Source: Chloroflexota bacterium
GTDB lineage: Bacteria > Chloroflexota > Dehalococcoidia > UBA2979
Assembly: GCA_009840945.1 (NCBI GenBank)
Contig: VXMU01000091.1
Location: forward strand, 1 to 57,474
DNA: 57,474 bases
Reading direction: 5' to 3'
Shown here: positions 19,898 to 29,074 of the stretch, piece by piece
How positions within the stretch are numbered: position 1 is the stretch's first letter
How the letters are laid out: each line of letters starts with the position of its first letter
Position numbers and translations under genes: made by a program
Notes under the pieces: model-generated
What the model was told of the DNA's origin: nothing
The model's database searches: none
What the model saw: the letters and a program-made list of their open reading frames with translations, nothing else

Positions 19898-20564
19898 CCC
19901 GCGTACTCCTGCTTCCTTCGTCCTTGCCCTCGCGCTCCCAGCGGCGAAGGATCGCCTCCGCGTAGGCCCACGAGCGCGCGTTGTTGCGCGCCGCCTCATG
20001 CAGCGCGTCCGTCACCCACTCCTCCGGGTAGCGCTCGCACGCCGCGGCGAGCGCCCCCGACGTCGAGGGCGTCAACAGCCCGATCTCCTGCTCGTACACC
20101 CGCGCCGGCCCAGAGGGATCGAGGGCGGCAGGCTCCGGCCGCGACGCGGCGAGGCGCGCGCCCTCCGGCAGCGTGGCCGCGCCGGACCGCACGCGGTCGA
20201 GGCTGCGCCGCCCGACCTCGTTGTTCACGAAGCACAGCGTCTCGCCCTCGTCGAGCGCGAGCGTGAGCAGGCTGCCGCGCGCCACCGCGCGCTCGATGGC
20301 TGGCGCGAGCGCGTCGTCGCCCCCGCAGGGCGCGAGCGCGCGCCGCAGCGGCGCCTCGGCCGCCAGGTCCGATGCGCGCACCGCGCGCAGCGGGCCACGC
20401 TGCCGGCCGATGGCGTACAGCGCGTAGAGCGTCACCCGCAGCTCGGCCTCGTCGTCGATCGCCGGCAGCAACTCGACGAAGAACTGCGACGGCAGCGTCG
20501 TCGCCGCGCCGCCGGCGACGAACCCCTCGAACGCCGCGCCCTCGACCGGTCGCCCCGCGCTCAC
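19821..20564 (-). CDS. DnaD-domain replication protein
   Basis: C-term VYEQEIGLLTPSTSGALAAACERYPEEWVTDALHEAARNNARSWAYAEAILRRWEREGKDEG matches the DnaD/DnaB_2 pattern; GTG start at 20564 in a GTGA overlap with dnaB stop. Confidence 0.85.
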   Translation of the reverse strand: MSAGRPVEGAAFEGFVAGGAATTLPSQFFVELLPAIDDEAELRVTLYALYAIGRQRGPLRAVRASDLAAEAPLRRALAPCGGDDALAPAIERAVARGSLLTLALDEGETLCFVNNEVGRRSLDRVRSGAATLPEGARLAASRPEPAALDPSGPARVYEQEIGLLTPSTSGALAAACERYPEEWVTDALHEAARNNARSWAYAEAILRRWEREGKDEGSRSTRDASAQGAAARAARDHGPYERVIRRG

Positions 20565-21988
20565 TCGTCGAACTCCGGCGGCGGCTCGCGCAGCACGAGG
20601 TCCTGGAACGACGCCGTGCGGTCGCGGAAGCGCACGGTCACGTTGCCGGTCGGCCCGTTGCGGTGCTTGGCGACGATCAGCTGCGCGAGGCCGGACGGGT
20701 GCTGGCCGCCCGGGTCGTCGGGGTGCTCGTCCTGCCACTCCTCGGGCGTGCGGTAGACGTCCTCGCGGTAGATGAACATCACCACGTCGGCGTCCTGCTC
20801 GATCGAGCCTGACTCGCGCAGGTCCGAGAGCATCGGGATGTGCGGCGTGCGCGCCTCGACGGCGCGCGAGAGCTGCGCGGCGGCGATCACGGGGACGTCG
20901 AGCTCGCGCGCGGTCTCCTTGAGCGCGCGCGTGATCTTGCCCAGCTCGGACGCGCGGTTCTCCCCGCCGAGCGAGGCCGAGTGCAGCAGCTGGAGGTAGT
21001 CGACGATCACGAGGTCGAGGCCGTGCTCGGCCTGCAGGCGGCGGCACTTCGCGCGGATCTCGGGCACGGTGAGCACCGCGGAGTCGTCGATGTAGACGCG
21101 GGCCTCGCCGAGCGCGCCGATGGCGTGCATGATGCTCGACTCCTCGTCCTGGTTGTGCATGCCCAGCCGCAGCCGTGTCGCGTCGACGTCCGCCTCGGCC
21201 GAGAGCAGCCGCATCGCGAGCTGGTCGGCGGACATCTCGAGCGCGAAGAAGGCGACGGTGCCGTGCTGGCCGACGGCGGCGTTGCGCGCGAAGTTGAGCA
21301 GCAGCGAGGACTTCCCGACGCCGGTGCGGGCCGCCAGGATCACGAGGTCGCCGCGCTTGAAGCCGCCCAGCAGCGCGTCCAGGTCCATGAACCCGGTCCG
21401 CACCGCGCTGACGAGCACGCCCTCGACCGCCTCGCCGGGGTCCTCAAGGAACTCGTCCAGCAGGTCACGCAGCGCGCGGAAGTCGCCGGCCGACTCGACC
21501 GAGCGGATCGCCAGCAGGAGCTGCTCGGCGTGCGCGAGCACCGCGCTGGCGTCGGGGCCGCCCTCGTAGGCGACCTGCGCGATCTGGCCGGCGGCCTGGA
21601 TCATGCGCCGGTAGAAGGAGTCGCGCGCGACGATGCGCGCGTGGGCCTCGACGCCCTCGGCGGTGAAGTGCTTGCCGGTGATCTCGAAGAGGTACGGCTC
21701 GCCCCCCGCCGCGTCTAGGCGCCCCGCCCGTTCGAGCTCGTGGGCGACGGTGGGGTGGGTGAGCGCCTCGCCGCGGTCGGCGAGGGCGACGCAGGCCTCG
21801 TAGCACCACTGGTTCTGCTCGCGGAAGAAGTCCCGGGGTTGGAGGATCGGGATGACGCGCGGGTAGGCTTCCTCGTCCAGAAGGAGGGCCGCGAGCACGG
21901 CCTCCTCGGCCGCGATGTCATGCGGCGGCAGCCCACCGGCGGTGGGTCTGGTGTCCGGCCGGAGTTGCGCCGGCCGGCTGCTGACCAT
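20561..21988 (-). CDS. dnaB: Replicative DNA helicase
   Basis: GGLPPHDIAAEEAVLAALLLDEEAYPRVIPIL; DLVILAARTGVGKSSLLLNFARNAA; VIVDYLQLL. Confidence 0.97.
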   Translation of the reverse strand: MVSSRPAQLRPDTRPTAGGLPPHDIAAEEAVLAALLLDEEAYPRVIPILQPRDFFREQNQWCYEACVALADRGEALTHPTVAHELERAGRLDAAGGEPYLFEITGKHFTAEGVEAHARIVARDSFYRRMIQAAGQIAQVAYEGGPDASAVLAHAEQLLLAIRSVESAGDFRALRDLLDEFLEDPGEAVEGVLVSAVRTGFMDLDALLGGFKRGDLVILAARTGVGKSSLLLNFARNAAVGQHGTVAFFALEMSADQLAMRLLSAEADVDATRLRLGMHNQDEESSIMHAIGALGEARVYIDDSAVLTVPEIRAKCRRLQAEHGLDLVIVDYLQLLHSASLGGENRASELGKITRALKETARELDVPVIAAAQLSRAVEARTPHIPMLSDLRESGSIEQDADVVMFIYREDVYRTPEEWQDEHPDDPGGQHPSGLAQLIVAKHRNGPTGNVTVRFRDRTASFQDLVLREPPPEFDE

Positions 21989-21993
21989 GGCAG

Positions 21994-22677
21994 CTACTGG
22001 GCCGGGACGCCCTCGGGCTCACCCGCAGGGTCGGTTGCTGCGGGATCGACTGCAGCAGCCTCTGAGCCGGAGGACTCCTCGGAGGATTCGTTACCCGGCT
22101 CCGGCGCGACCTCGGCGACTGCCGCGCCCGGGTCGTCCACCGCCTCGATGGGTTCGATGGTCGGTTCCTCGTCTTCCGCGAGCGCAAGCGCCACGAGAGC
22201 TTCGGCTGCGACATCAACGCCTTCCGGCGCCTCGACATCGACCACGACCACCTCCAGCTCGACGGTCACATTACGTGACAGCCGAATCGGAACGGTGTAG
22301 ACCCCGACCTGGCGAATCGCCTCAGGTAGCAGGATGCGACGCCTGTCCACTTCCTCGCCGAGAATCTCCCCAGCCTTCTCGGCAATGTCACCATTCGTGA
22401 CGGAACCGTACAGACGTCCCTGCTCACCGACGCGTACAGGAATCACGAGCCGTTGGCCTTCGAGCTTGCCGACAAGCTCTTGAGCCTGCTCGTCCAGGAG
22501 CCGTTGACGCTCCTCCTCCTCCTTTGCGAGCGTCTCCGCCCGCATGAGGAGGGTGGGCGTCGCCGGAGCGGCGAGGCCGCGCGGCAACAGGAAGTTCCGG
22601 GCATAGCCCGCGGCAACGGTTTTCACCTCGCCACGGGTGCCGGACCCCTCAACGGTCTCCAGGAACACGACCTTCAC
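21994..22677 (-). CDS. rplI: 50S ribosomal protein L9 with acidic C-terminal extension
   Basis: VKVVFLETVEGSGTRGEVKTVAAGYARNFLLPRGLAAPAT; GTG start at 22677. Confidence 0.93.
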   Translation of the reverse strand: MKVVFLETVEGSGTRGEVKTVAAGYARNFLLPRGLAAPATPTLLMRAETLAKEEEERQRLLDEQAQELVGKLEGQRLVIPVRVGEQGRLYGSVTNGDIAEKAGEILGEEVDRRRILLPEAIRQVGVYTVPIRLSRNVTVELEVVVVDVEAPEGVDVAAEALVALALAEDEEPTIEPIEAVDDPGAAVAEVAPEPGNESSEESSGSEAAAVDPAATDPAGEPEGVPAQ

Positions 22678-22899
22678 GCCGAAACCCTCTCGCCGTGCCG
22701 GAGCCGGGACGCCCGTGATATTGGGGGTCTCGCGGCCGAGCGGCTGTGCAGTTGTCACAAGGGCCGTACACACATCGCCAAAGGGAGCGACGAGGCTGTA
22801 GGCAAGCCTGCATGTTTGCCCACACAGGCTAGCCACGACCTTGGATCAAGCGCAATCGCCGCGCCGCGACACCTCCTCCACCACCGGCGTATCGGGTCG

Positions 22900-22940
22900 A
22901 TGGTAGAACGTGTGTACGTACACTGTCAAACGTACGTTCT
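22900..22940 (-). promoter_or_regulatory. Predicted promoter with overlapping palindromic operators upstream of rplI
   Basis: TTGACA at 22924-22929 (minus) with weak -10; perfect palindromes GTGTACGTACAC (22912-22923) and AACGTACGTT (22929-22938); minus-strand AGAACGTACGTTTG resembles a Gram-positive-type LexA box. Confidence 0.5.
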
Positions 22941-22952
22941 GAGCGCGGACCG

Positions 22953-25166
22953 CTACCCAGCCCCCAGTGCACGCGGCAACCCACCCTCGTACGCCTCGCG
23001 CAGCGCGCCGACCGAGGCGTCGACCGGGCCCAGTCGGAGGCGATCGCCGCCGGCCGTGCCCAGCGCGACCACCTCGACGCCAGTCTCCGCAGCGAGCGCC
23101 TCGAGGGCTGCACGGGCGGCGGGGTCCCGCACGGCGACGACGAAGCGGGACTGCGCCTCGCCGAAGAGCGCGCCGTCCAGGCGATCGCCGATGTCGGCGG
23201 CGCCTGCGTCGAGGCCCGTGTCGCCGGCGAGGCAGCACTCGGCCAGCGCGACGGCCAGGCCGCCGTCGGCGAGGTCGTGCGCCGCGGTCAGCAGCCCACG
23301 CTCGTTGGCGTCGAGCACCAGGCGCTGCACGCGCGCCTCGAAGTCGAGGTCGATCGCTGGGGCGCCCGCCACGCGGCCGTGACGGCTCGCGAGGTACTCG
23401 GAGCCGGCGAGGGCGCCGGCGGGCTGCGCGAGCGGCGCGCCGAGCAGCAGCACCTCGTCGCCCACCCCGATGGCCGGGGTGAGGCGGCGCTCGACGTCGT
23501 CGAGGACGCCGAGCATCCCGACGGTCGGCGTGGGAAGCACGGCGCCCGCCGGCGTCTCGTTGTAGAGCGAGGCGTTGCCGGAGACCACGGGCGTCCCGAA
23601 CGTGCGGCAGGCGTCCGCGAGGCCGAGGATCGACTGCTCGATCTGGTAGGCGATGTACGGGCGCTCGGGGTTGCCGAAGTTGAGGCAGTCCGTAACCGCC
23701 ACCGGCGTCGCGCCGACGGCCACGACGTTGCGTGCCGCCTCGGCCACTGCGCACGCCGCGCCCGTGCGCGGCTCCAGCTCGACGAGCCGGCCGTTGCAGT
23801 CGGTCGCGACGGCGAGCGCGCGGTCCGTGCCCTTGAGCCAGATGAGCGCGGCGTCGCCGCCCGGCGGGACGACGGTGCCGGTCAGCACCTCGTGGTCGTA
23901 CTGGCGGTAGATCCAGCGCCGGCTCGCGATGTTCTGCGAGCCGAGCAGCGCGAGGAGATCGCCGGTGGGGTCCTCGCAGTCCGGGAGCGCGGCGAGGTCC
24001 TCCGCCTGCCGGGCGTCGAGGTCCGGCGGGCGCTCGGTCTCGAGCTCGTACTGCGGCGGGTCGGTGAGGACCCCGATCGGGATGCGTCCGGCGATGTTGT
24101 CGCCGTCGCGGATCGTGGCGTAGCCGTCGTCGGTGACCTCGCCGACGACGTCGGCGTGCAGCTCCCAGCGGCGGAACAGCGCCAGCACGTCGTCCAGGTG
24201 CTCCCGCTTCGGGATGACGAGCATCCGCTCCTGCGACTCCGAGAGCATCACCTCGTCCGGCGTCATGCCTGCCTCACGGCGCGGCACGCGCGAGACATCG
24301 ATGTCGATGCCCGTACCCGCTCGTGCGGCGGCCTCGACGCTGCTCGACGTCAGTCCGGCCGCGCCGAGGTCCTGCAGGCCCTCGATCCACTCGCCGTGCT
24401 GCTCGGCCAACTCCACGCAGGCCTCGAGCAGCAGCTTCTCCATGAACGGGTTGCCGACCTGCACGGCGGGGCGGCGTTCCTCGGACGCCTCGTCGAGCTC
24501 GACCGAGGCGAAGGTCGCGCCGTGGATGCCGTCGCGGCCGGTGTCCGCGCCGACGAGCACGAGCGGGTTGCCGGGACCACGCGCCGAGGCGGAGAGGAGG
24601 TGCTCGACGCGCCCGACGCCCAGGCACATCGCGTTGACGAGCGGGTTGCCGCCGTAGGCGGGGTCGAACTGCACCTCGCCGCCGACCGTGGGCACGCCGA
24701 CGCAGTTGCCGTAGCCCCCGATGCCGGCGACGACACCCGAAAACAGGTGGCGGTTGCGCGCGTCGTCGAGGGGGCCGAAGCGGAGCGAGTCGAGCAGGGC
24801 GACGGGCCGCATGCCCATTGCGAAGATGTCGCGCAGGATGCCGCCGACGCCCGTCGCGGCGCCCTCGTAGGGCTCGATCGCCGAGGGGTGGTTGTGGGAC
24901 TCCATCTTGAAGACGGCGCACCAGCCGTCACCGAGGTCGATCGCCCCGGCGTTCTCGGCCCCAGCCTCCGTCAGGACGCGCGGGCCGGTGGTGGGGAAGT
25001 GGCGGAAGAGCGGGCGGGTGTGCTTGTAGCCGCAGTGCTCCGACCACAGCGCCGCCGCCATGCCCAGCTCGAGCTCGTTCGGCTCGCGGTCGAGCATGCC
25101 GACGAGCCTCTCGTACTCGTCGCGCGAGAGTGCGATGCGTTCGAGTGTGGCGGCGTCGACGGGCAT
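22953..25166 (-). CDS. purL: Phosphoribosylformylglycinamidine synthase II
   Basis: 737 aa; GMAAALWSEHCGYKHTRPLFRHFPTTGPRVL; KMESHNHPSAIEPYEGAATGVGGILRDIFAMG. Confidence 0.97.
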   Translation of the reverse strand: MPVDAATLERIALSRDEYERLVGMLDREPNELELGMAAALWSEHCGYKHTRPLFRHFPTTGPRVLTEAGAENAGAIDLGDGWCAVFKMESHNHPSAIEPYEGAATGVGGILRDIFAMGMRPVALLDSLRFGPLDDARNRHLFSGVVAGIGGYGNCVGVPTVGGEVQFDPAYGGNPLVNAMCLGVGRVEHLLSASARGPGNPLVLVGADTGRDGIHGATFASVELDEASEERRPAVQVGNPFMEKLLLEACVELAEQHGEWIEGLQDLGAAGLTSSSVEAAARAGTGIDIDVSRVPRREAGMTPDEVMLSESQERMLVIPKREHLDDVLALFRRWELHADVVGEVTDDGYATIRDGDNIAGRIPIGVLTDPPQYELETERPPDLDARQAEDLAALPDCEDPTGDLLALLGSQNIASRRWIYRQYDHEVLTGTVVPPGGDAALIWLKGTDRALAVATDCNGRLVELEPRTGAACAVAEAARNVVAVGATPVAVTDCLNFGNPERPYIAYQIEQSILGLADACRTFGTPVVSGNASLYNETPAGAVLPTPTVGMLGVLDDVERRLTPAIGVGDEVLLLGAPLAQPAGALAGSEYLASRHGRVAGAPAIDLDFEARVQRLVLDANERGLLTAAHDLADGGLAVALAECCLAGDTGLDAGAADIGDRLDGALFGEAQSRFVVAVRDPAARAALEALAAETGVEVVALGTAGGDRLRLGPVDASVGALREAYEGGLPRALGAG

Positions 25167-25248
25167 CGCCGCTAGCTTGGCGGAGTCCGGGCGGACGGGG
25201 AAGAGCCGACCCCTCCATTCCCACGCCCACTCCGACTCGCCGCCTCCG

Positions 25249-25370
25249 ATTCCCTCTCCTCCCGCAGACGGGGGCGAGGGTGAAGGGGGTCTGAGGGACG
25301 CTTCAGCCGTGAGAAGCGCGCCGGACCCTCACCCCAACCCTCTCCCGCAGTGCGGGAGAGGGAGCCGGAT
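25249..25370. repeat. Pair of REP-like GC-rich palindromic elements
   Basis: TTCCCTCTCCTCCCGCAGACGGGGGCGAGGGTGA and CCCTCACCCCAACCCTCTCCCGCAGTGCGGGAGAGGG; the second is a 12-bp stem hairpin. Related copies at 43721-44015. Confidence 0.75.
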
Positions 25371-25402
25371 CCGCCCGGCGGCGAACGGGCCTCGCCTGGG
25401 TC

Positions 25403-26056
25403 CTACTCCTCGAAGCTGAACGGCGGGTAGCGGTCGGTGGTGAGGAGCCACACGTAGGCCGCAACGCGGAGGGCCCAGCGGTTGACCCCCAACATGTAGC
25501 GGAAGATCCCGCGCGGGTAGCGGCCCGTGAACAGGATCGCGAACCAGGCCGCCACCAGCAGTACCATCGCGATGATCCCGAGGATCGTGAGCACGATGTA
25601 GTGCGGGACCGCCAGCAGCCACTTGATGAGCGGCAGCCAGCGGTTGAGGTCACGTTCGGCGTCGGGGTAGTCGAGCTCGAGCCGGACCGCCTGCTCCTCG
25701 TCGGTCGAGGGGTACTCGTCGCGCATCAACAGGAAGTACGCGGTGACGCGCGTGGAGAAGCGCGACAGCTCGAGGTTCCAGTCGAACCACCAGCGCGGGT
25801 ACTTGCGGCGGAACAGCAGCATGAGCAGCGTTGGGACGACAAGGAAGCCGCTCGTCGAGACCACAATCCACGTCGCCTCGCCGATCTGCTGTGTGTTGGG
25901 CCCGCCGCCGCCGAGCAACCCGATCACCACGAAGATCGGGATCGCGAGGATGATGCGGAACAGCGTCGTGAGGCGGTTCAGTCCCTCCTCCGGGTATTCG
26001 ATGTCGAGTCGCGCCGGGTAACTCGCCCGGGACTGGTCCATGTAGTCGGCGCTCAC
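25403..26056 (-). CDS. DUF4389-type membrane protein
   Basis: YPARLDIEYPEEGLNRLTTLFRIILAIPIFVVIGLL; FTGRYPRGIFRYMLGVNRWALRVAAYVWLLTTDRYPPFS. Confidence 0.8.
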   Translation of the reverse strand: MSADYMDQSRASYPARLDIEYPEEGLNRLTTLFRIILAIPIFVVIGLLGGGGPNTQQIGEATWIVVSTSGFLVVPTLLMLLFRRKYPRWWFDWNLELSRFSTRVTAYFLLMRDEYPSTDEEQAVRLELDYPDAERDLNRWLPLIKWLLAVPHYIVLTILGIIAMVLLVAAWFAILFTGRYPRGIFRYMLGVNRWALRVAAYVWLLTTDRYPPFSFEE

Positions 26057-26102
26057 GATGCGCCTCCTTCCGGGGGGGAGGTCGGCTTCCGGGGAGGAGC
26101 CG

Positions 26103-26804
26103 TCAGGCCGCCCGGGCCGCCTCGACGCGAGCGAGGGCGGACGCCCAGATCGCGTTGCCGTCCTCGCCGCCGAGCAGCGCCGCCGAGGCGCGCTCCGGGT
26201 GCGGCATCATGCCGAGCACGTTGCGGCGCTCGTTGAGGACGCCCGCGATGTTCGCCACCGAGCCGTTCGGGTTCGCCTCGGCCGCAACGCGGCCGTCCGC
26301 GTCGCAGTAGCGGAAGGCCACGCGCTGCTCGGCCTCGAGCATCTCGAGGGTCGCGGTGTCGGCGAAGTAGTTGCCCTCGCCGTGCGAGATCGGCACCTGG
26401 AGCACCCGGCCGGGCTCGATGCCCGCGGTGAACGGCGAGCGGTGCTCGGCGGGCACGAGGTGCGTCGGCTGGCAGCGGAACTGCAGCGAGGCGTTGCGCA
26501 TCAGGATGCCGGGCAGCATGCCTGCCTCGCACAGGATCTGGAAGCCGTTGCAGATGCCGATCACGAGCCCGCCGGCGTCGGCGTGGGCGCGCACGGCCTG
26601 CATCACGGGCGAGAAGCGCGCGATCGCGCCGCAGCGCAGGTAGTCGCCGTATGAGAACCCGCCCGGCAGCACCACGAGATCCGCGTCCCCGATGTCCGTC
26701 TCGCGGTGCCAGACGCGACGCGCCGTGACGCCGAGGCGTTCGAGGGCGAACACGCAGTCGCCGTCGCTCCAGGTGCCGGGAAACACGACGATCGCCGCTT
26801 GCAT
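26103..26804 (-). CDS. purQ: Phosphoribosylformylglycinamidine synthase I (glutaminase subunit)
   Basis: AAIVVFPGTWSDGDCVFALERLG; LPGGFSYGDYLRCGAIARFSPVM; GICNGFQILCEAGMLPGILM; MMPHPERAS. Confidence 0.96.
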   Translation of the reverse strand: MQAAIVVFPGTWSDGDCVFALERLGVTARRVWHRETDIGDADLVVLPGGFSYGDYLRCGAIARFSPVMQAVRAHADAGGLVIGICNGFQILCEAGMLPGILMRNASLQFRCQPTHLVPAEHRSPFTAGIEPGRVLQVPISHGEGNYFADTATLEMLEAEQRVAFRYCDADGRVAAEANPNGSVANIAGVLNERRNVLGMMPHPERASAALLGGEDGNAIWASALARVEAARAA

Positions 26805-26853
26805 ACGGCGATGATACGCGACCGCCGCGTGGGCGGAACGCGGAGGCGCCCGT

Positions 26854-29049
26854 CTACCGCTCGGGCTGGGCGGGCTCCTCAGCCGTGCCGCCGGGCGCCG
26901 GCGGGTCGGGCATCCCGCCCGTCTCGCGCTCCTCGAGCTCGTGCTCGGTGGGCTCGGGGTACTGGACGCGCGGGTGGTAGACCGCGTTCAGGGTCTGGAC
27001 GAAGGAGTCGGCGACGATCCGCAGGTCGCGCAGCGAGATGTCGCACTCCGCGAACTGGTCCTCCTCGATCCGCTCGCGCTGGATGCCGGTCACGATCGCG
27101 GTGATGGCCTCGACGGTGCGGTCGGTGCTGGCGCGCACGGCCGCCTCGCTGGAGTCGGCGAGCATGATGATGGCCGCCTCCCGCGACTGCGGGCGCGGGC
27201 CCGGGTAGCGGAAGACCTCCGGGTCGACCGAGGGGTCCTCGGCGGCGGCGCGGCGGTAGAAGAACTGCACGCGGCGCGTGCCGTGGTGCTGCGGGATGAA
27301 CTGCGCCACCGCCGCCGGGAGGCCTTCGCGCCGCGCGAGCTCGAGCCCCGCCTGCACGTGCTGCTGGATCATGCGCGTGCTCTGCAGCGGGTCGAGGGTG
27401 GCGTGGGGGTCCTCGATGTCCGACTGGTTCTCGATGAAGAACTCAGGCGCCGTGAGCTTGCCGATGTCGTGGTAGTACGCCCCGACGCGCACGAGCAGCG
27501 GGTCGGCGCCGATGCGGTCGGCGGCGCGCTCGGCCATGTTGCTGACGAGCACCGAGTGCTGGAACGTGCCGGGTGCCTCGTCCTGCAGGCGGCGCAGCAG
27601 CGGGTGTCCGAACTGCGCCAACTCCATCAGCTCGACGCGCGTGATGATGCCGAACGGACGGCTCAGCAGCAGGAAGAACCCCACGCCGATCAGCGCCGAC
27701 GCCAGCCCGCTGACCGCGCCGCCCGCCACGATCCACGCGAGGTCGGCGATCTGCCGGTCCGCGTCGAGCAGCCAGATCGCGAGCAGCGAGGCGATCACCG
27801 CCCCGCCCGTCGCCAGCCCGGCGACGAGGTAGCGGTTCACGTGCAGCGCTCGCGAGGCGACGAAGACGCCGCCGAGGGAGCCGGAGGTGATCGCGAGCCA
27901 CAGCCGCGCCGTCTCCAGTTGCCCCCCGCCGATCGCGTCGGCGAACGGCAGCGCGATCGAGATGAACGCCGCAACGGTCGCGACGAGCAGCGTGAGCAGC
28001 ATCGCCACGCCGAGGTCGAGCAGGACGGCGGCGGCCATCGGGGCGGCGGCGACGGGGATCGCGTACGCCAGGAAGTGCCGCTCGATGTCCGGGAGCAGCA
28101 CCGGCAGCGCGAACTTGAGCGCGACCGCCGGGAGCACGAGCAGCAGCGCGAAGAGCGTCAGCCGCCGCACCCCGATCAGCGCAGCGGGCCGCACCACGTA
28201 GAGGTACGCGCCGCTGGCCGCACCGGCGATCAGCGCCACGATCACGGCCGCCGCGACCCCGCGCGGGTCGACGCCCGCCGTCTGCAACTCCGCCTCGCGC
28301 AGCACCTCGATGTCCGCGGCCGTGAGCTCCCGGCCCTCCTCGACCAGCACCTGGCCGCGCTCGCGCGTGACGCGGACGGGCGCGATGCGGCTGCGGGCCA
28401 CGTCGCGGGCGGCGGTGGTCTCCTCCGGGTCGACCACGACGTTCGCGACGATGAGCGGCGTCAGCAGCTCCGTCAGCGCCACGAGCTCGTCGGCGGTCAG
28501 CGACGCCGAGAGCCGCGAGCCCACGCTGCGACGCGACTCCTCGACCTGCTCGGCGGTGACCTCGGGGCCGCCGAGGACGGACTCCAGCACCGCCCGCGCC
28601 TCGTCGGCGAGTGCGCCGAACTCGGCGTCCGAGGCTGCGGCGAACGTCGCGATCGCGCGCTCGGAGAGTGCCCCGGCTGTGGCCGCGCGGATGCGTGACT
28701 CGCGCTCGGAATCACCGAGCGTGGCGAGGCGCGCCTCCTGGATCTGGATGAGCTGCTGGTCCAGCTCGCCAAGCTGGCGGCGGAAGATGGAGAGGTCGAA
28801 GACCAGCTTCGCGGGCACTGCGGCGGCGGCTGCCTCGCGCGCCTCCTCGGTCAGCACCTCGGACTCGTAGGAGATGGCGCGCGGCGCGGCGAGGGCGAAG
28901 GGCGAGGCGTCGCCCTCGCGCAGTTTCGTGCCGCCGGGGTACCACGGGAAGAGCAGCGCGGTGAGCGCCGCCGCGACGACGAGGCCGAGCACGACCGCCG
29001 TGAGGCGCGAGTACCAGGCGTTCGTCTCGTCGGGGCTACTCAGGGACAC
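26854..29049 (-). CDS. Multi-TM HD-domain phosphohydrolase (7TMR-HD / PgpH-like)
   Basis: Multiple TM segments and HDIG motif: LVRVGAYYHDIGKLTAPEFFIENQ; FIPQHHGTRRVQFFYRRA. Confidence 0.88.
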   Translation of the reverse strand: MSLSSPDETNAWYSRLTAVVLGLVVAAALTALLFPWYPGGTKLREGDASPFALAAPRAISYESEVLTEEAREAAAAAVPAKLVFDLSIFRRQLGELDQQLIQIQEARLATLGDSERESRIRAATAGALSERAIATFAAASDAEFGALADEARAVLESVLGGPEVTAEQVEESRRSVGSRLSASLTADELVALTELLTPLIVANVVVDPEETTAARDVARSRIAPVRVTRERGQVLVEEGRELTAADIEVLREAELQTAGVDPRGVAAAVIVALIAGAASGAYLYVVRPAALIGVRRLTLFALLLVLPAVALKFALPVLLPDIERHFLAYAIPVAAAPMAAAVLLDLGVAMLLTLLVATVAAFISIALPFADAIGGGQLETARLWLAITSGSLGGVFVASRALHVNRYLVAGLATGGAVIASLLAIWLLDADRQIADLAWIVAGGAVSGLASALIGVGFFLLLSRPFGIITRVELMELAQFGHPLLRRLQDEAPGTFQHSVLVSNMAERAADRIGADPLLVRVGAYYHDIGKLTAPEFFIENQSDIEDPHATLDPLQSTRMIQQHVQAGLELARREGLPAAVAQFIPQHHGTRRVQFFYRRAAAEDPSVDPEVFRYPGPRPQSREAAIIMLADSSEAAVRASTDRTVEAITAIVTGIQRERIEEDQFAECDISLRDLRIVADSFVQTLNAVYHPRVQYPEPTEHELEERETGGMPDPPAPGGTAEEPAQPER

Positions 29050-29074
29050 GGGCGTCGATGTCGGAGGCGACCCG

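Noticed and set aside
23277-25175. 632-aa plus-strand ORF opposite purL
   Set aside because: Shadow ORF of purL; no recognisable motifs.
25320-25370. Hairpin read as a rho-independent terminator for the genes upstream of purL
   Set aside because: No U-tract, and the same motif family recurs at 43715-44035, so a REP-like repeat is the better call.
26941-28698. 585-aa plus-strand ORF opposite the HD-domain gene
   Set aside because: Shadow ORF; repetitive Arg/Asp/Gln/His composition.
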